From UBA2991 sp965221735 (GTDB taxonomy: Bacteria; Chloroflexota; Dehalococcoidia; Tepidiformales; Tepidiformaceae): a stretch of 64,000 nucleotides of DNA. Numbering within the stretch: position 1 is the stretch's first letter; every line of letters starts with the position of its first letter. A program made the position numbers and the translations under genes. The stretch spans positions 1,488,001 through 1,552,000 of the forward strand of contig OZ244910.1 in the NCBI GenBank assembly GCA_965221735.1, in the 5' to 3' direction. Below the pieces are notes generated by a model. The model was not told the origin of the DNA. It saw only the letters and a list, made by a program, of their open reading frames with translations, and did not search any database. Of this stretch, positions 49,955-58,588 are shown piece by piece.

Positions 49955-51469
49955 ATGGAGATCACTCCAGAACCCCCCGCATCCCCGCCGCGGGGCTCAA
50001 GCGCCGTTCGCAACGTCGCGTTCGCGCTGCTCGCCGTTGCCGGACTACTACTTATGTTCGGCCTCGGCTATGGCGTCAGCGACCTCACGAGCGAAGACGA
50101 GGTCCGCATCGTGGAGCGCGCCGGGGGTGACCAGCAGCCCGCCGCCGCTGCGCCATCCGACCAGGACCAGGCCCGGGAAGAGTCGGGCGAGCGCTCCGAG
50201 CTCGCCATCGGCGCCTCCATCCTCGAGGAGACCTTCGAGGTCCTCCAGGACGAGTTCGTCGACAAGGAGATCCTCGACGAGCGCTCCTTCCGCGACGCCG
50301 CCATCCGCGGCGCCATCGACTCCCTCAACGATCCCTATACCGAGTACCTCAGCCCCGGCGACGTGGCCCTCGGGGTCGGCGCCATCGAGACCACCTACGA
50401 GGGCATCGGCGCCACCGTTACCGATCGCAACGGCGTCGTGCAGATCGTTTCGCCCTTCCGCGGTTCCCCCGCCGAGGAGGCCGGAATCCGGCCCGGCGAC
50501 ATCATCCTCGCCGTCGACGGCGAGCCGACCGATGGCTGGACGAGCAACCAGGCGGTCCAGCGCATCCGCGGACCGCGCGGTACGGAGGTCACCCTCACCG
50601 TCCAGCACACCGACCTCGCGACCGGCGGCGCGCCCCCGGAGATCGAGGACATCACCATCGTCCGCGGCCAGATCCTCATCCAGAGCGTCTTCACCGAGCC
50701 GCGCGAGCTCATCCCCGGCGAGTCCGGGTCCGACCTCGTCGATCGCGAGGGGAACCTCGTCGACGACATCCTCTACATCAACATCGCGCAGTTCCACGGG
50801 GAGACGCCGAGTGAGCTGCGCAGCGCCCTCCGCGATGCCGAGAGCGGCCGCTACATCGGCGTCATCCTCGATGTCCGCGGCAACCCCGGCGGCCTTCTCC
50901 GGCAGACGGTGCAGGCCACGAACGAGTTCCTCGAGGAAGGCTCCGTCATCCTCAGCGAGATCGACGCCGACGGCGAGGTGCAGACGTTCGGCGCCCAGGA
51001 CGGCGGTATCGCCACCACCGTCCCCGTCGTCATCGTGCAGGACCAGGCCAGCGCCAGCGGCTCCGAGGTTCTCGCCGCCGCCCTCGTTGACAACGGTCGC
51101 GCCGTCGTCGTCGGCGTGCGCTCCTTCGGCAAGGGCACGGTCAACCAGCTCCACCCCCTCACCCGGTGCGGCGACCCCTCCGGCTGCGGCGCCCTGTACA
51201 TCACCGTCGGCCGCTGGCTCCGGCCCAACGGGCAGGTCATCGAGGGTCTCGGCATCGTTCCCGACTACGAGATCCCGCTGAACGGCGACGACTACATCGA
51301 CTACGGCGACCTCCAGGTCTTCGCCGCCATCGATATCCTCCGCGGCGTCGAGCCGCCACCGCCGCCCGAGCGCGTTTCGGACGAGGACGACGAGACGGAA
51401 GTCGATCGGCCACCCGTCAGCGAGCGCGAAGACCCCCACGCCCAGGAGGCGGCCGAGGACGAGGAGTAG
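49955..51469 (+). CDS. S41 family carboxy-terminal processing peptidase
   Basis: A 504-residue CtpA/Prc-type protease. One N-terminal membrane helix (FALLAVAGLLLMFGLGYGV) anchors it with the rest outside. A PDZ domain spans about residues 145-230 (SPAEEAGIRPGDIILAVDGEP). The catalytic dyad is Ser in ASASGSEVLAAAL and Lys in SFGKGTVN. The C-terminus ends in an acidic, Pro-rich tail. TACACT (49913-49918) is a -10 candidate, with GGAG before the ATG. It may act with the propeller protein upstream; direct evidence is lacking. Confidence 0.93.
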   Translation: MEITPEPPASPPRGSSAVRNVAFALLAVAGLLLMFGLGYGVSDLTSEDEVRIVERAGGDQQPAAAAPSDQDQAREESGERSELAIGASILEETFEVLQDEFVDKEILDERSFRDAAIRGAIDSLNDPYTEYLSPGDVALGVGAIETTYEGIGATVTDRNGVVQIVSPFRGSPAEEAGIRPGDIILAVDGEPTDGWTSNQAVQRIRGPRGTEVTLTVQHTDLATGGAPPEIEDITIVRGQILIQSVFTEPRELIPGESGSDLVDREGNLVDDILYINIAQFHGETPSELRSALRDAESGRYIGVILDVRGNPGGLLRQTVQATNEFLEEGSVILSEIDADGEVQTFGAQDGGIATTVPVVIVQDQASASGSEVLAAALVDNGRAVVVGVRSFGKGTVNQLHPLTRCGDPSGCGALYITVGRWLRPNGQVIEGLGIVPDYEIPLNGDDYIDYGDLQVFAAIDILRGVEPPPPPERVSDEDDETEVDRPPVSEREDPHAQEAAEDEE

Positions 51470-51515
51470 TCCCCGCCCGGTTGGGCCCCGCCCCGGTGCG
51501 TGCGAGACTGGAGCC

Positions 51516-51974
51516 ATGGCCCCGGGAGAGGCGATCGTCGCCCAGAACCGCCGCGCACGTCGCGATTACGAGATCCTCGAGCGATACGAGGCCGGCCTCG
51601 CGCTGACCGGCTCCGAGATCAAGTCCATCCGCCTGGGCAAGGTCGACATCCAGGGCGCCTACGGACGCATCCGCAACGGCGAAGCCTGGCTCCTCGACTC
51701 CTACATCGCCCCCTACCAGAACGCCGGCTACATCAACCACGAGGCGCGCCGCGACCGCAAGCTCCTGCTCCACAAGAAGGAGCTGCGCCGCATCCGCGAG
51801 GCCCTCGACGAGCGCGGCCTCACGCTCGTGCCCCTCAACCTGCACCTGAAGCGGGGCATGGCCAAGGTCGAGCTGGGCGTGGCCCGCGGCATCAAGCGTT
51901 ATGACAAGAGGCGCAAGATCCGCGAGCGTGAGGAAGGCCGCCAGGTCGCCCGCGCCCTTCGCCACTCCGTCTGA
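51516..51974 (+). CDS. smpB: SsrA-binding protein SmpB
   Basis: A 152-residue OB-fold RNA-binding protein needed for tmRNA function in ribosome rescue. Signatures are QNRRARRDYEILERYEAGLALTGSEIKSIR, INHEARRDRKLLLHKKELRRI, and the basic C-terminal tail AVARGIKRYDKRRKIREREEGR that occupies the empty decoding site. The tmRNA gene begins 57 nt after its stop, so the two partners are adjacent. Confidence 0.97.
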   Translation: MAPGEAIVAQNRRARRDYEILERYEAGLALTGSEIKSIRLGKVDIQGAYGRIRNGEAWLLDSYIAPYQNAGYINHEARRDRKLLLHKKELRRIREALDERGLTLVPLNLHLKRGMAKVELGVARGIKRYDKRRKIREREEGRQVARALRHSV

Positions 51975-51992
51975 ACCCGCGCCACCCCTCCC

Positions 51993-52020
51993 TTGTCCGG
52001 CGAAACGCCTGTGCTACGCT
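51993..52020 (+). promoter_or_regulatory. Promoter of the tmRNA gene
   Basis: TTGTCC (51993-51998), a 16-nt spacer and an extended -10 TGC-TACGCT (52012-52020) lie 10 nt before the tmRNA 5' end. It shows that tmRNA has its own promoter. Confidence 0.65.
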
Positions 52021-52030
52021 GGATCCATCT

Positions 52031-52396
52031 GGGGACGAAAGGATTCGACAGGAGGGAACGTAACCGGGTAGCAGGCCGAGGTTGGTCGTCACCCTCGTTA
52101 ATCAGGCGGCCATTTGAGTAAGCGCCGAAGATCGCGAACTCGCTCTCGCGGCATAGCCCGTGAGACGTCTCACCGACAGCTCCCTCCCCAACGGAGTGCG
52201 GTGAGGCGCCATAGAAGTTGGGGCGCTGTGAGTTGACGCCGATACCGCTCACCTAAGATTCATCGGCTGGTTCCACCGTATTCGCTCCCCACCTGCGGAG
52301 CGGCGGAACGAGACCCCAACTGGTGGGAAAGCCTGTAGGACAATCCGGAGCAGACCCTGGCTGGACCGGGAGTTCGATTCTCCCGCGTCTCCACCA
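52031..52396 (+). ncRNA. ssrA: Transfer-messenger RNA (tmRNA)
   Basis: A 366-nt RNA. The 5' GGGGACG pairs with CGTCTCC at the 3' end, followed by ACCA (encoded CCA). The tRNA-like T arm GGTTCGATTC-like segment (GAGTTCGATTCTC) is present. A pseudoknot precedes the tag frame. The resume codon AGC at 52121 starts the tag SAEDRELALAA, ended by TAG at 52154-52156. The ALAA ending is the usual degradation signal for ClpXP-type proteases. It sits next to smpB, with its own promoter. Confidence 0.95.
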
Positions 52397-52411
52397 ACGC
52401 CACTGAACGGG

Positions 52412-52429
52412 GCCCCGCAAGCGCGGGGC
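52412..52429 (+). terminator. Hairpin terminator after tmRNA
   Basis: GCCCCGC (52412-52418) pairs with GCGGGGC (52423-52429) over a 4-nt loop, followed by TTCGTCGT. It ends the tmRNA transcript. Confidence 0.65.
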
Positions 52430-52464
52430 TTCGTCGTATCGTGGGCCCGACAGGGGGGGTCGCC

Positions 52465-52656
52465 ATGCCGAAGTCGTGCAAGCACGTATGGCCGATCATG
52501 AAGGAGCCCGTTAGGAGCCTGGAGTGCAGGCGCTGCGGCGAAGATCGCGAGATCACCCGCCACAACGCCGACCTCATGTTCCAGGACATGGACTTCACGC
52601 CCTTCAAGTGGGCCTTCAGGACCTACGTCGAAGGCATCCTCGCGGAGAGCAGGTAG
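52465..52656 (+). CDS. Small zinc-ribbon-like protein
   Basis: A 63-residue protein, MPKSCKHVWPIMKEPVRSLECRRCGED with Cys and His residues (CKH, CRRC) that could bind one zinc ion, then a helical end TPFKWAFRTYVEGILAE. A G-rich ribosome-binding site precedes the ATG at 52465. Unknown family. It is followed 4 nt later by the DinB-like gene, suggesting co-expression. Confidence 0.6.
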   Translation: MPKSCKHVWPIMKEPVRSLECRRCGEDREITRHNADLMFQDMDFTPFKWAFRTYVEGILAESR

Positions 52657-52660
52657 CGCC

Positions 52661-53170
52661 ATGGATGCACGCGACCTCCTGCGCGGCCAGCTCACCTGGG
52701 TCCACCAGCTCCTCGACGGCACCATGAGCGACTGCTCCCAGGAAACCGCCGACTTCCGGGGCGAGGGCTGGACCGTCAACCCCATCTCCGCCATCTACGC
52801 CCACATCGCCATCACCCAGGACGGCATCGTCCACGGCCTCGTCCAGGGGCGCCCGACCCTGCTCGAGTCAGAGGGGTGGGGCGAGAAGCTGGGCCTGGAA
52901 GCAGCCGGCCCCCGCGACAGCTCCTCCTGGGCCGGGAAGACCTTCGACCTGGCGACGGTCCGCGCCTACGCCGCGGCCGTCCAGGCCGCCACCGACGCCT
53001 TCCTCGCCGAGGCCGCCGACGACGTGCTGGAGCGTCCCATGGAAACGCCCATGGGAGAGCAGCGCGCCATCGACATGCTCGCCAACGTCGGCGTCACCCA
53101 CGTCGCCAGTCACTGGGGCGAGATCGCCGCCCTCAGGGGCGTCCGGGGCGAGAAGGGCCTGCCCTTCTAG
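52661..53170 (+). CDS. DinB-family protein
   Basis: A 169-residue four-helix-bundle DinB/YfiT-like metalloprotein. The three candidate His ligands are in YAHIAITQDGIVHG and HVASHWGEIAALRG. The family carries out thiol transfer and small-molecule detoxification, and in Firmicutes some are DNA-damage induced. ATG at 52661, 4 nt after the small zinc-ribbon gene. The substrate is not known. Confidence 0.8.
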   Translation: MDARDLLRGQLTWVHQLLDGTMSDCSQETADFRGEGWTVNPISAIYAHIAITQDGIVHGLVQGRPTLLESEGWGEKLGLEAAGPRDSSSWAGKTFDLATVRAYAAAVQAATDAFLAEAADDVLERPMETPMGEQRAIDMLANVGVTHVASHWGEIAALRGVRGEKGLPF

Positions 53171-53186
53171 GGTTGGCCGCCTGGGC

Positions 53187-54335
53187 TCAGGTCTTCGCCT
53201 CGATAATTGCGTCCAGCTCGACCTTGAGCCGGCCCAGCACCTCGTCGTACGGGTAGGCGCCCAGCTCTTCCTCGCCCCGCTTCAGGTTCACGAAGGTGGG
53301 CGCGCACCAGAGCCCCAGGTCCGCGTCGTCCGTCTCCCCCGGACCGTTCACCCGGCAGCCCATGACCGCGATCGTTATGTCGTGCTTCTTCGCATAGACC
53401 GTCATCTCCTTGACGTCCTGCGCCAGCTCGATGAACGCCTCGTTCTCCACGCGGCTGCAGCTGGGGCAGCTGATGATGTTCAGCCCCCCGTCCATGAACT
53501 CCGGCACCGAGCGGAACCGCCCCGCCTCGATGTCCTCCAGGATCGACTTCCCCGCCTCCACCTCGCGCCACTTCTCCGCGAACGGCAGCGTCAGCGACAC
53601 CCGAATCGTGTCGCCGACCCCCTGGCTCAGGAGTTGCTCGAAGGCGATGCGCGTCTTGATCACGCCCTCCGGCGGCATCCCCGCCTCGGTCACGCCCAGG
53701 TGCAGGGGGATCTCCGGGCGCGCCTCCGCGAACCGCTTGTTCCCCGCGATCACCTTGCGCGGGTCGCTGTCCTTCATCGAAACCACGTACCGCGTGAACC
53801 CGATGTCGTCGAGCATCTGCGCGTGCTCCAGCGCGCTCTCGACCATCGCCGTCACGCCCTCGAGGCCCGGCTCGTCCGCGCCCTCGTACTTCTCGTCCAT
53901 GGCCGGGTCGACCGACCCGCAGTTCACGCCCACGCGAATGGCGCAGTCGTGCTTTTCCGCCGTCTCCGCGATGAACGCGACCTTCTCCGCCACCGGCTTC
54001 GACTTCTCGTGGTGGTACAGGTGGCCGGGGTTGTAGCGAACCTTGTCGACATGCGGCGCGACCTGCGTCACGAGCCGGTAGCTCTCCTGCAGGTCGACCA
54101 CGAAGTTGGCCTCGGGAACCGCTTCGCGCACCTGTCCCAGGCACTCGACGTCCTTGCGGCTGTCGACGGCCACGCGCACGAGCCCGGCGCCGGCCCCGTG
54201 GATCATCCGCACCTGCTCGATCGTCGCCTCGACGTTCTGCGTCTTCGTCGCCGCCATCGACTGCACGACGACGGGCGCCCCGCCGCCGATGGTGACCGAA
54301 CCCGCCTTCACGGCACGCGTTTCTGCTCGCTTCAT
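53187..54335 (-). CDS. ispG: 4-hydroxy-3-methylbut-2-enyl-diphosphate synthase (IspG)
   Basis: A 382-residue [4Fe-4S] enzyme of the MEP pathway that reduces MEcPP. The TIM barrel begins MKRAETRAVKAGSVTIGGGAPVVVQSMAATKTQ, and the cluster domain has IISCPSCSRVENEAFI and VMGCRVNGPGE (Ser in place of the usual Thr or Cys-x-Thr). The ATG at 54335 is chosen; an upstream ATG adds an Arg-rich tail that is not conserved. It stands alone between convergent neighbours. With dxs it confirms MEP isoprenoid synthesis. Confidence 0.95.
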   Translation of the reverse strand: MKRAETRAVKAGSVTIGGGAPVVVQSMAATKTQNVEATIEQVRMIHGAGAGLVRVAVDSRKDVECLGQVREAVPEANFVVDLQESYRLVTQVAPHVDKVRYNPGHLYHHEKSKPVAEKVAFIAETAEKHDCAIRVGVNCGSVDPAMDEKYEGADEPGLEGVTAMVESALEHAQMLDDIGFTRYVVSMKDSDPRKVIAGNKRFAEARPEIPLHLGVTEAGMPPEGVIKTRIAFEQLLSQGVGDTIRVSLTLPFAEKWREVEAGKSILEDIEAGRFRSVPEFMDGGLNIISCPSCSRVENEAFIELAQDVKEMTVYAKKHDITIAVMGCRVNGPGETDDADLGLWCAPTFVNLKRGEEELGAYPYDEVLGRLKVELDAIIEAKT

Positions 54336-54381
54336 GCTGCGGAGTGTAGCCCGACTCCCGTGAACGGCAATAGCAGCCCGC

Positions 54382-56712
54382 TTACCCCCACCACGCCCGC
54401 TCAATCCCCGTGAACGCGACAAACGGCGCCAGCAGCACCACCACGATCGAAGCCAGCGCCAGTAGCGGGGCGCGGTTCATCGACGTGAACCGCTCGCGCG
54501 GACCCTCGTAGGCCCCGCCGCTCGCCTCGACGATGCGGCGCCGCTGCGTGCGCAGGCGCAGGCTGTTCGCCATCACGCTCACCGAGCTCAGCGCCATCGC
54601 TCCGCCCGCCACGATCGGGTTCAGCAGCCCCGCCATCGCGATGGGGATGGCGATGACGTTGTAGCCGAACGCCCAGCCGAGGTTCTGCCGGATCGTCCGC
54701 AGCGTCGCCCGGCTCAGCAGGATCGCCTCCGCGATCTTCGCGATGTCGCCGTGCAGGAGCGTTACGTCGCTCGCTTCGATCGCCGCGTCGGCGCCCGTGC
54801 TCATCGCGACGCTGACGTCCGCCTGCGCGAGCGCGGCCGCGTCGTTGATGCCGTCCCCCGCCACCGCCACTCGCAGCCCCTGGCCCTGCAGCTCCCGCAC
54901 GAGGGCCAGCTTCTCCTCCGGACGTAGCCCCGCCCGTACCTCTTCGATGCCGAGGGCGCTGGCGGCGGCGAGCGCGCTCCGCTCGTTGTCGCCGGTCGCC
55001 ATGATCGTGCGTACCCCCAGCGACCGCAGCGTCGCGACCGCCTGCGCCGCGTTCGCCTTGAGCGGGTCCGCGAACGCGAGCGTGCCCGCGTACCCCCCGT
55101 CGACCGCGACCAGCGCCGTCGTCCGCCCCTCCGCCTCCAGCCGCGCCAGCGTAGCCTCGGCATCTGCGTCGAGGGCGATGCCCCGCTCCCCGAACAGCCG
55201 TCGCGCCCCGATCAGGACCGTGCGGCCGCCAACCTCAGCCGTGAGCCCCGCCCCCGGCAGCGCCTCGAATCCGTCCGCAGCCGCGATGTCGAGCCCGCGC
55301 CCCTCCGCCGCCTCCACGACTGCCGCGCTCAGCGGGTGCTCGCTCAGCGCCTCCACCGCGGCTGCCAACGCGAGCGCCTCGTCCTCGGCAAACCCCTCCC
55401 CCGTGGCGACCTCGACCAGCTCCGGTCGCCCCTCCGTGAGCGTGCCCGTCTTGTCCAGCACGACCGCATCGATGCGGGCCGCCGTCCCCAGTGCCTCCGC
55501 GTTCCGGATCAGGATGCCGCGCTCCGCCCCCATCCCCGTCCCTGCGATGATCGCCGTCGGCGTCGCCAGCCCGAGCGCGCACGGACACGCGATGACCAGC
55601 ACCGCCACCGAGAACACCATCGCCCTGACGAACGAGTCGTCGAAGAAGCCCCACCCCAGGAATGTCCCCAGCGCCAGCACCAGCACGACCGGCACGAACA
55701 CCGCCGCCACCGCGTCCACCACCCGCTCGACCGGCGCCCGCGACCCCTGTGCCTCCGCCACCAGCGCCGCCATCCGCTGCAACACCGTGTCCTCCCCCAC
55801 CGCCGTCGCCTCCACCTCGATCACGCCGTGCTGGTTGAGCGCGCCCCCCACAACCCCTTCCCCTGGACCCCGCTCCACCGGCATCGACTCGCCCGTCAGC
55901 AGCGACTCGTCGAGGGCGCTGCGCCCCGCCCGGATCACGCCGTCGAGCGCCACACGCTCGCCCGGCCGCACCCGGAACACGTCACCCACCGCCACCGCCT
56001 CGACCGGTACCGCCGCCTCCTCTCCGTCCCGCAGCACGTTCACCGACTTCGCCGTCAGGCCCAGCAGCGCGCGGATGGCCCCGCCCGCGCTCGCCCGCGC
56101 CCGGTCCTCGAAGAAACGCCCCAGGCTCACGAACAGCAGCACGGCCGCGCTCACGTCGAAGAACATCGACTCGCTGCGGTTGGCCGCCACCACCCAGGCG
56201 CTGAACACGAACGCGACGGTCGTGCCCAGCGCCACGAGCACGTCCATGTTCGGAGTAAGCGCCCGCAGGGCCGGCCACGAGGCGCGGTAGAACCGCCACC
56301 CCAGCAGCCCCTGCACGATCGCCGCCCCGCCCAGCAGCAGCCACCCCGTGGCCGTGTGGTTCCCGAACAGGGGCAGGTCCGCGATATCCATGGCCATGCT
56401 CGCGATGATCACCGGCACCGCCACCACCCCGCCGGCCGCCAGCATCGCCAGCCGCGCCCGCGAGGCCTGCTCCGGGGCGTCGGCGCTCGCGTCGAGCTCG
56501 GCGGCGTCGTACCCCGCCCGCTCGACGGCGGCGACGAGGTCGTCCGCCCCGATCGCGTCGCCCAGCGAGACCCGCGCCGTCGCGGAGGCGAAGTTCACGC
56601 TCGCCTCGTCCACGCCCTCGACGCGGTTCAGCGCGCGCTCGACGCGGCGCACGCAGGACGCGCACGTCATCCCCCCGATTCGGAGGGTGATGGCGTGCTC
56701 CGGGCTGGTCAT
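54382..56712 (-). CDS. copA: Copper-translocating P1B-type ATPase
   Basis: A 776-residue exporter of Cu(I). One N-terminal heavy-metal domain has GGMTCASCVRRVE; the membrane part has the ion-binding CPC in ACPCALGLATPTA. The A domain has LTGESMPVE, the P domain DKTGTLTEG, and the N domain SEHPLSAAV plus GDGINDAAALAQA. Length and order fit CopA. Its start overlaps the copZ stop by 3-4 nt. Third gene of csoR-copZ-copA, driven from one promoter with a CsoR operator. Confidence 0.96.
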   Translation of the reverse strand: MTSPEHAITLRIGGMTCASCVRRVERALNRVEGVDEASVNFASATARVSLGDAIGADDLVAAVERAGYDAAELDASADAPEQASRARLAMLAAGGVVAVPVIIASMAMDIADLPLFGNHTATGWLLLGGAAIVQGLLGWRFYRASWPALRALTPNMDVLVALGTTVAFVFSAWVVAANRSESMFFDVSAAVLLFVSLGRFFEDRARASAGGAIRALLGLTAKSVNVLRDGEEAAVPVEAVAVGDVFRVRPGERVALDGVIRAGRSALDESLLTGESMPVERGPGEGVVGGALNQHGVIEVEATAVGEDTVLQRMAALVAEAQGSRAPVERVVDAVAAVFVPVVLVLALGTFLGWGFFDDSFVRAMVFSVAVLVIACPCALGLATPTAIIAGTGMGAERGILIRNAEALGTAARIDAVVLDKTGTLTEGRPELVEVATGEGFAEDEALALAAAVEALSEHPLSAAVVEAAEGRGLDIAAADGFEALPGAGLTAEVGGRTVLIGARRLFGERGIALDADAEATLARLEAEGRTTALVAVDGGYAGTLAFADPLKANAAQAVATLRSLGVRTIMATGDNERSALAAASALGIEEVRAGLRPEEKLALVRELQGQGLRVAVAGDGINDAAALAQADVSVAMSTGADAAIEASDVTLLHGDIAKIAEAILLSRATLRTIRQNLGWAFGYNVIAIPIAMAGLLNPIVAGGAMALSSVSVMANSLRLRTQRRRIVEASGGAYEGPRERFTSMNRAPLLALASIVVVLLAPFVAFTGIERAWWG

Positions 56713-56927
56713 GAAGCGGCTTGCGGCGCGGCCTCGTACCCCTCTTCCACGATGGCGGCGACGACGGCCCCGAGGTCAACGCTCTCGCCCGTGACGGTCG
56801 CCGCTCCGGCGTCGAGGTCGACGCTCGCCTCGGCCACGCCATCCACGCCGCTGATCGCTTCGGTCACCGCGCGTACGCAGTGGTCGCAGGTCATCCCGTC
56901 GACTTTCAGTTCAATCGTCTCAGCCAT
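56709..56927 (-). CDS. copZ: Copper chaperone CopZ
   Basis: A 72-residue metallochaperone of the heavy-metal-associated fold that delivers Cu(I) to CopA. The binding loop is VDGMTCDHCVRAV. The ATG at 56927 has GGAGG upstream; a longer frame starts earlier but overlaps csoR out of register. It overlaps csoR by 8 nt and copA by 4 nt, so all three are co-translated. Confidence 0.93.
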   Translation of the reverse strand: MAETIELKVDGMTCDHCVRAVTEAISGVDGVAEASVDLDAGAATVTGESVDLGAVVAAIVEEGYEAAPQAAS

Positions 56928-57228
56928 GGTGTCCTCCATTGTGTGCTGGCTGGGAACCCTCCACGGGCCCCTGGATCTTGTAGACGCGCAAGAGCTCGTT
57001 GACCGCGCGTTCCGAGTCCCCACTTGTCACCTGCTCGATGACGTGCGTGCGCAGGTGCCCCTCGAGCACCAGCGCGTCGAGGCTGCGCAGGGCGCGCTGC
57101 ACCGAGAGCGACAGGTCGAGCAGGTCGACGCAGTAGCGGTCTTCCTCGACCTGCTTCTGCAGCGCCTCCACCTGCCCCGCGATGATCTTGAGCCGCCGGC
57201 TCGCTTGCTGCTGCGTTTCAGGGAGCAT
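56920..57228 (-). CDS. csoR: CsoR-family metal-sensing repressor with a C-H-H site
   Basis: A 102-residue all-alpha repressor of the CsoR/RcnR family. Helix 1 ends RRLKIIAGQVEALQKQVEEDRYC and helix 2 carries LEGHLRTHVIEQV. Candidate ligands are Cys33, His58 and His62, with the right spacing for CsoR (Cys-His-Cys), but the last Cys is His. This C-H-H set recalls RcnR, yet the genomic partners are copper genes, so it should sense Cu(I) with a variant site. ATG 57228 follows the family; an ATG 5 codons upstream is possible. The operator lies just upstream. Confidence 0.85.
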   Translation of the reverse strand: MLPETQQQASRRLKIIAGQVEALQKQVEEDRYCVDLLDLSLSVQRALRSLDALVLEGHLRTHVIEQVTSGDSERAVNELLRVYKIQGPVEGSQPAHNGGHHG

Positions 57229-57242
57229 CTGCGCCTCCCGCA

Positions 57243-57259
57243 ATAGGGTACCCCCCTAT
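57243..57259. promoter_or_regulatory. Predicted CsoR operator
   Basis: ATAGGG (57243-57248) and CCCTAT (57254-57259) form an inverted repeat around TACCC. G/C tracts in a pseudo-palindrome are typical of CsoR operators. It lies 15 nt ahead of the csoR start and near the divergent nfo gene. Confidence 0.6.
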
Positions 57260-57305
57260 CCTATCACACCTGCACCTCGCACCGACCCCGCGTACACTCG
57301 CCACC

Positions 57306-58175
57306 ATGCGAGTCGGCGCCCACATCTCCTCCGCCGGAGGCCCCCAGAACGTCTTCTCCCGCGCCGAGGAGATCGGCGCCGAGGCCATCCAGCTCTTCAT
57401 CTCTGCGCCCCAGCAGTGGCGTCCCCCCAACGTCGGCGATGAAGCCGTCGCCGCCTTCCACCAGGAGCACGAGCGCGTTCCCGTGCCCGTCTTCTTCCAC
57501 GGCATCTACCTGGTCAATCTCGGAACGCAGGACGAGAAGCTGCTTAACCGCTCCGCCGGCTCCCTCAAGCAGTACGTGAAGTGGGCGGGAACGCTCGGCG
57601 TCGAGGGCACAATCTTCCATGTGGGAAGCCACAAGGGCGCCGGCTTCGACGCCGTCAAGGACCAGATCTGCCGGGTCATGCTCGAAGTCCTCGAAGCCGC
57701 CGACAACGACTCCATGCTCCTCATCGAGAACAACGCCGGCCAGGGGAACGGCATCGGCTCCACCTTCACCGAGGTCGGCGAGCTTATCCGCGGTTGTGAC
57801 AACCACCCCCGCCTCGGCGTTTGCATCGACACCTGCCACGCCTTCGCCATGGGCTACGAGATCACGACCCGTGAGGGCTGCGAGCTGGCCATGGCCGAGT
57901 TCGACCGCGAGATCGGCTTCGACCGCCTCCGCGCCGTCCACGCCAACGACAGCAAGATGCCCCTCGGCGGCGTCCGCGACCGCCACGAGAACATCGGCGA
58001 CGGACACATGGGCCTCGACGGCTTCCGCAACATCCTCGCCCACCCGGGCTTCCGCGACGCCCCCCTCCTCCTCGAGGTCCCCGGCATCGAGGGTGGTGGC
58101 CCCGACGAGGAGAACGTCAACCGCCTCAAGCGCATCCGCGAGGAAGTCGGCGCCCCCGGACCGGACGGCTCGTGA
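57306..58175 (+). CDS. nfo: Endonuclease IV (AP endonuclease)
   Basis: A 289-residue zinc-dependent TIM-barrel nuclease that cuts DNA at abasic sites in base excision repair. Metal ligands are in FHVGSH (His), IENNAG (Glu), CIDTCHAFAMGYE (Asp/His), HANDSK (His/Asp), RHENIGDGHMG (His/Glu) and LEVPG (Glu). TACACT (57293-57298) lies 7 nt before the ATG with no ribosome-binding site, so the mRNA may be leaderless. It overlaps the next gene by 4 nt (GTGA). Confidence 0.96.
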   Translation: MRVGAHISSAGGPQNVFSRAEEIGAEAIQLFISAPQQWRPPNVGDEAVAAFHQEHERVPVPVFFHGIYLVNLGTQDEKLLNRSAGSLKQYVKWAGTLGVEGTIFHVGSHKGAGFDAVKDQICRVMLEVLEAADNDSMLLIENNAGQGNGIGSTFTEVGELIRGCDNHPRLGVCIDTCHAFAMGYEITTREGCELAMAEFDREIGFDRLRAVHANDSKMPLGGVRDRHENIGDGHMGLDGFRNILAHPGFRDAPLLLEVPGIEGGGPDEENVNRLKRIREEVGAPGPDGS

Positions 58176-58477
58176 GCGAGGGCGGCGCCCGCAAGCTCGA
58201 AGGCGCGCTCCTCGAGGAGTGCGCCGAGTGGATCTGGGAGCAGATCCAGGAAGAGGGCCTGTTCGTCCCCGGCGAGCTCATCGAGCTCATCCTCACCACC
58301 GAGCGCGAGCTCAACCTCCAGGCCCGCCCCCTCCCCGAGATCGCGACGGGCGTCGCCGCCGCCTTTCGCGAGCAGAGCCACCTCCTCTCCCCCACCGACG
58401 AGCGCGCCATCGAGTCCGTTCTCGCCTGGGAGGACGAGTTCCTCGGAATCGCCGGCATCCCCCGCGAATCCAGCTGA
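58172..58477 (+). CDS. Hypothetical protein coupled to nfo
   Basis: A 101-residue, acidic, mainly helical protein (ECAEWIWEQIQEEGLFVPGELIELILTTERELN). No family recognised; there is no membrane or metal motif. The GTG start overlaps the nfo stop (GTGA), so it should be co-expressed with endonuclease IV. A repair accessory role is possible but unproven. Confidence 0.65.
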   Translation: MSEGGARKLEGALLEECAEWIWEQIQEEGLFVPGELIELILTTERELNLQARPLPEIATGVAAAFREQSHLLSPTDERAIESVLAWEDEFLGIAGIPRESS

Positions 58478-58588
58478 TTTCCCTGCCCGGGAGCGTTGAC
58501 GCCGCTCCCCCGCCGCCCGACACTCAGGACAGCACGACTGTGGAGGTGAACGCGTCCCGACGTAGTCGACCACAGGTGGGATCGGTCA

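Noticed and set aside
51899..52794. Minus-strand frames across the tmRNA
   Set aside because: They lie over a confidently identified structural RNA and show no coding features.
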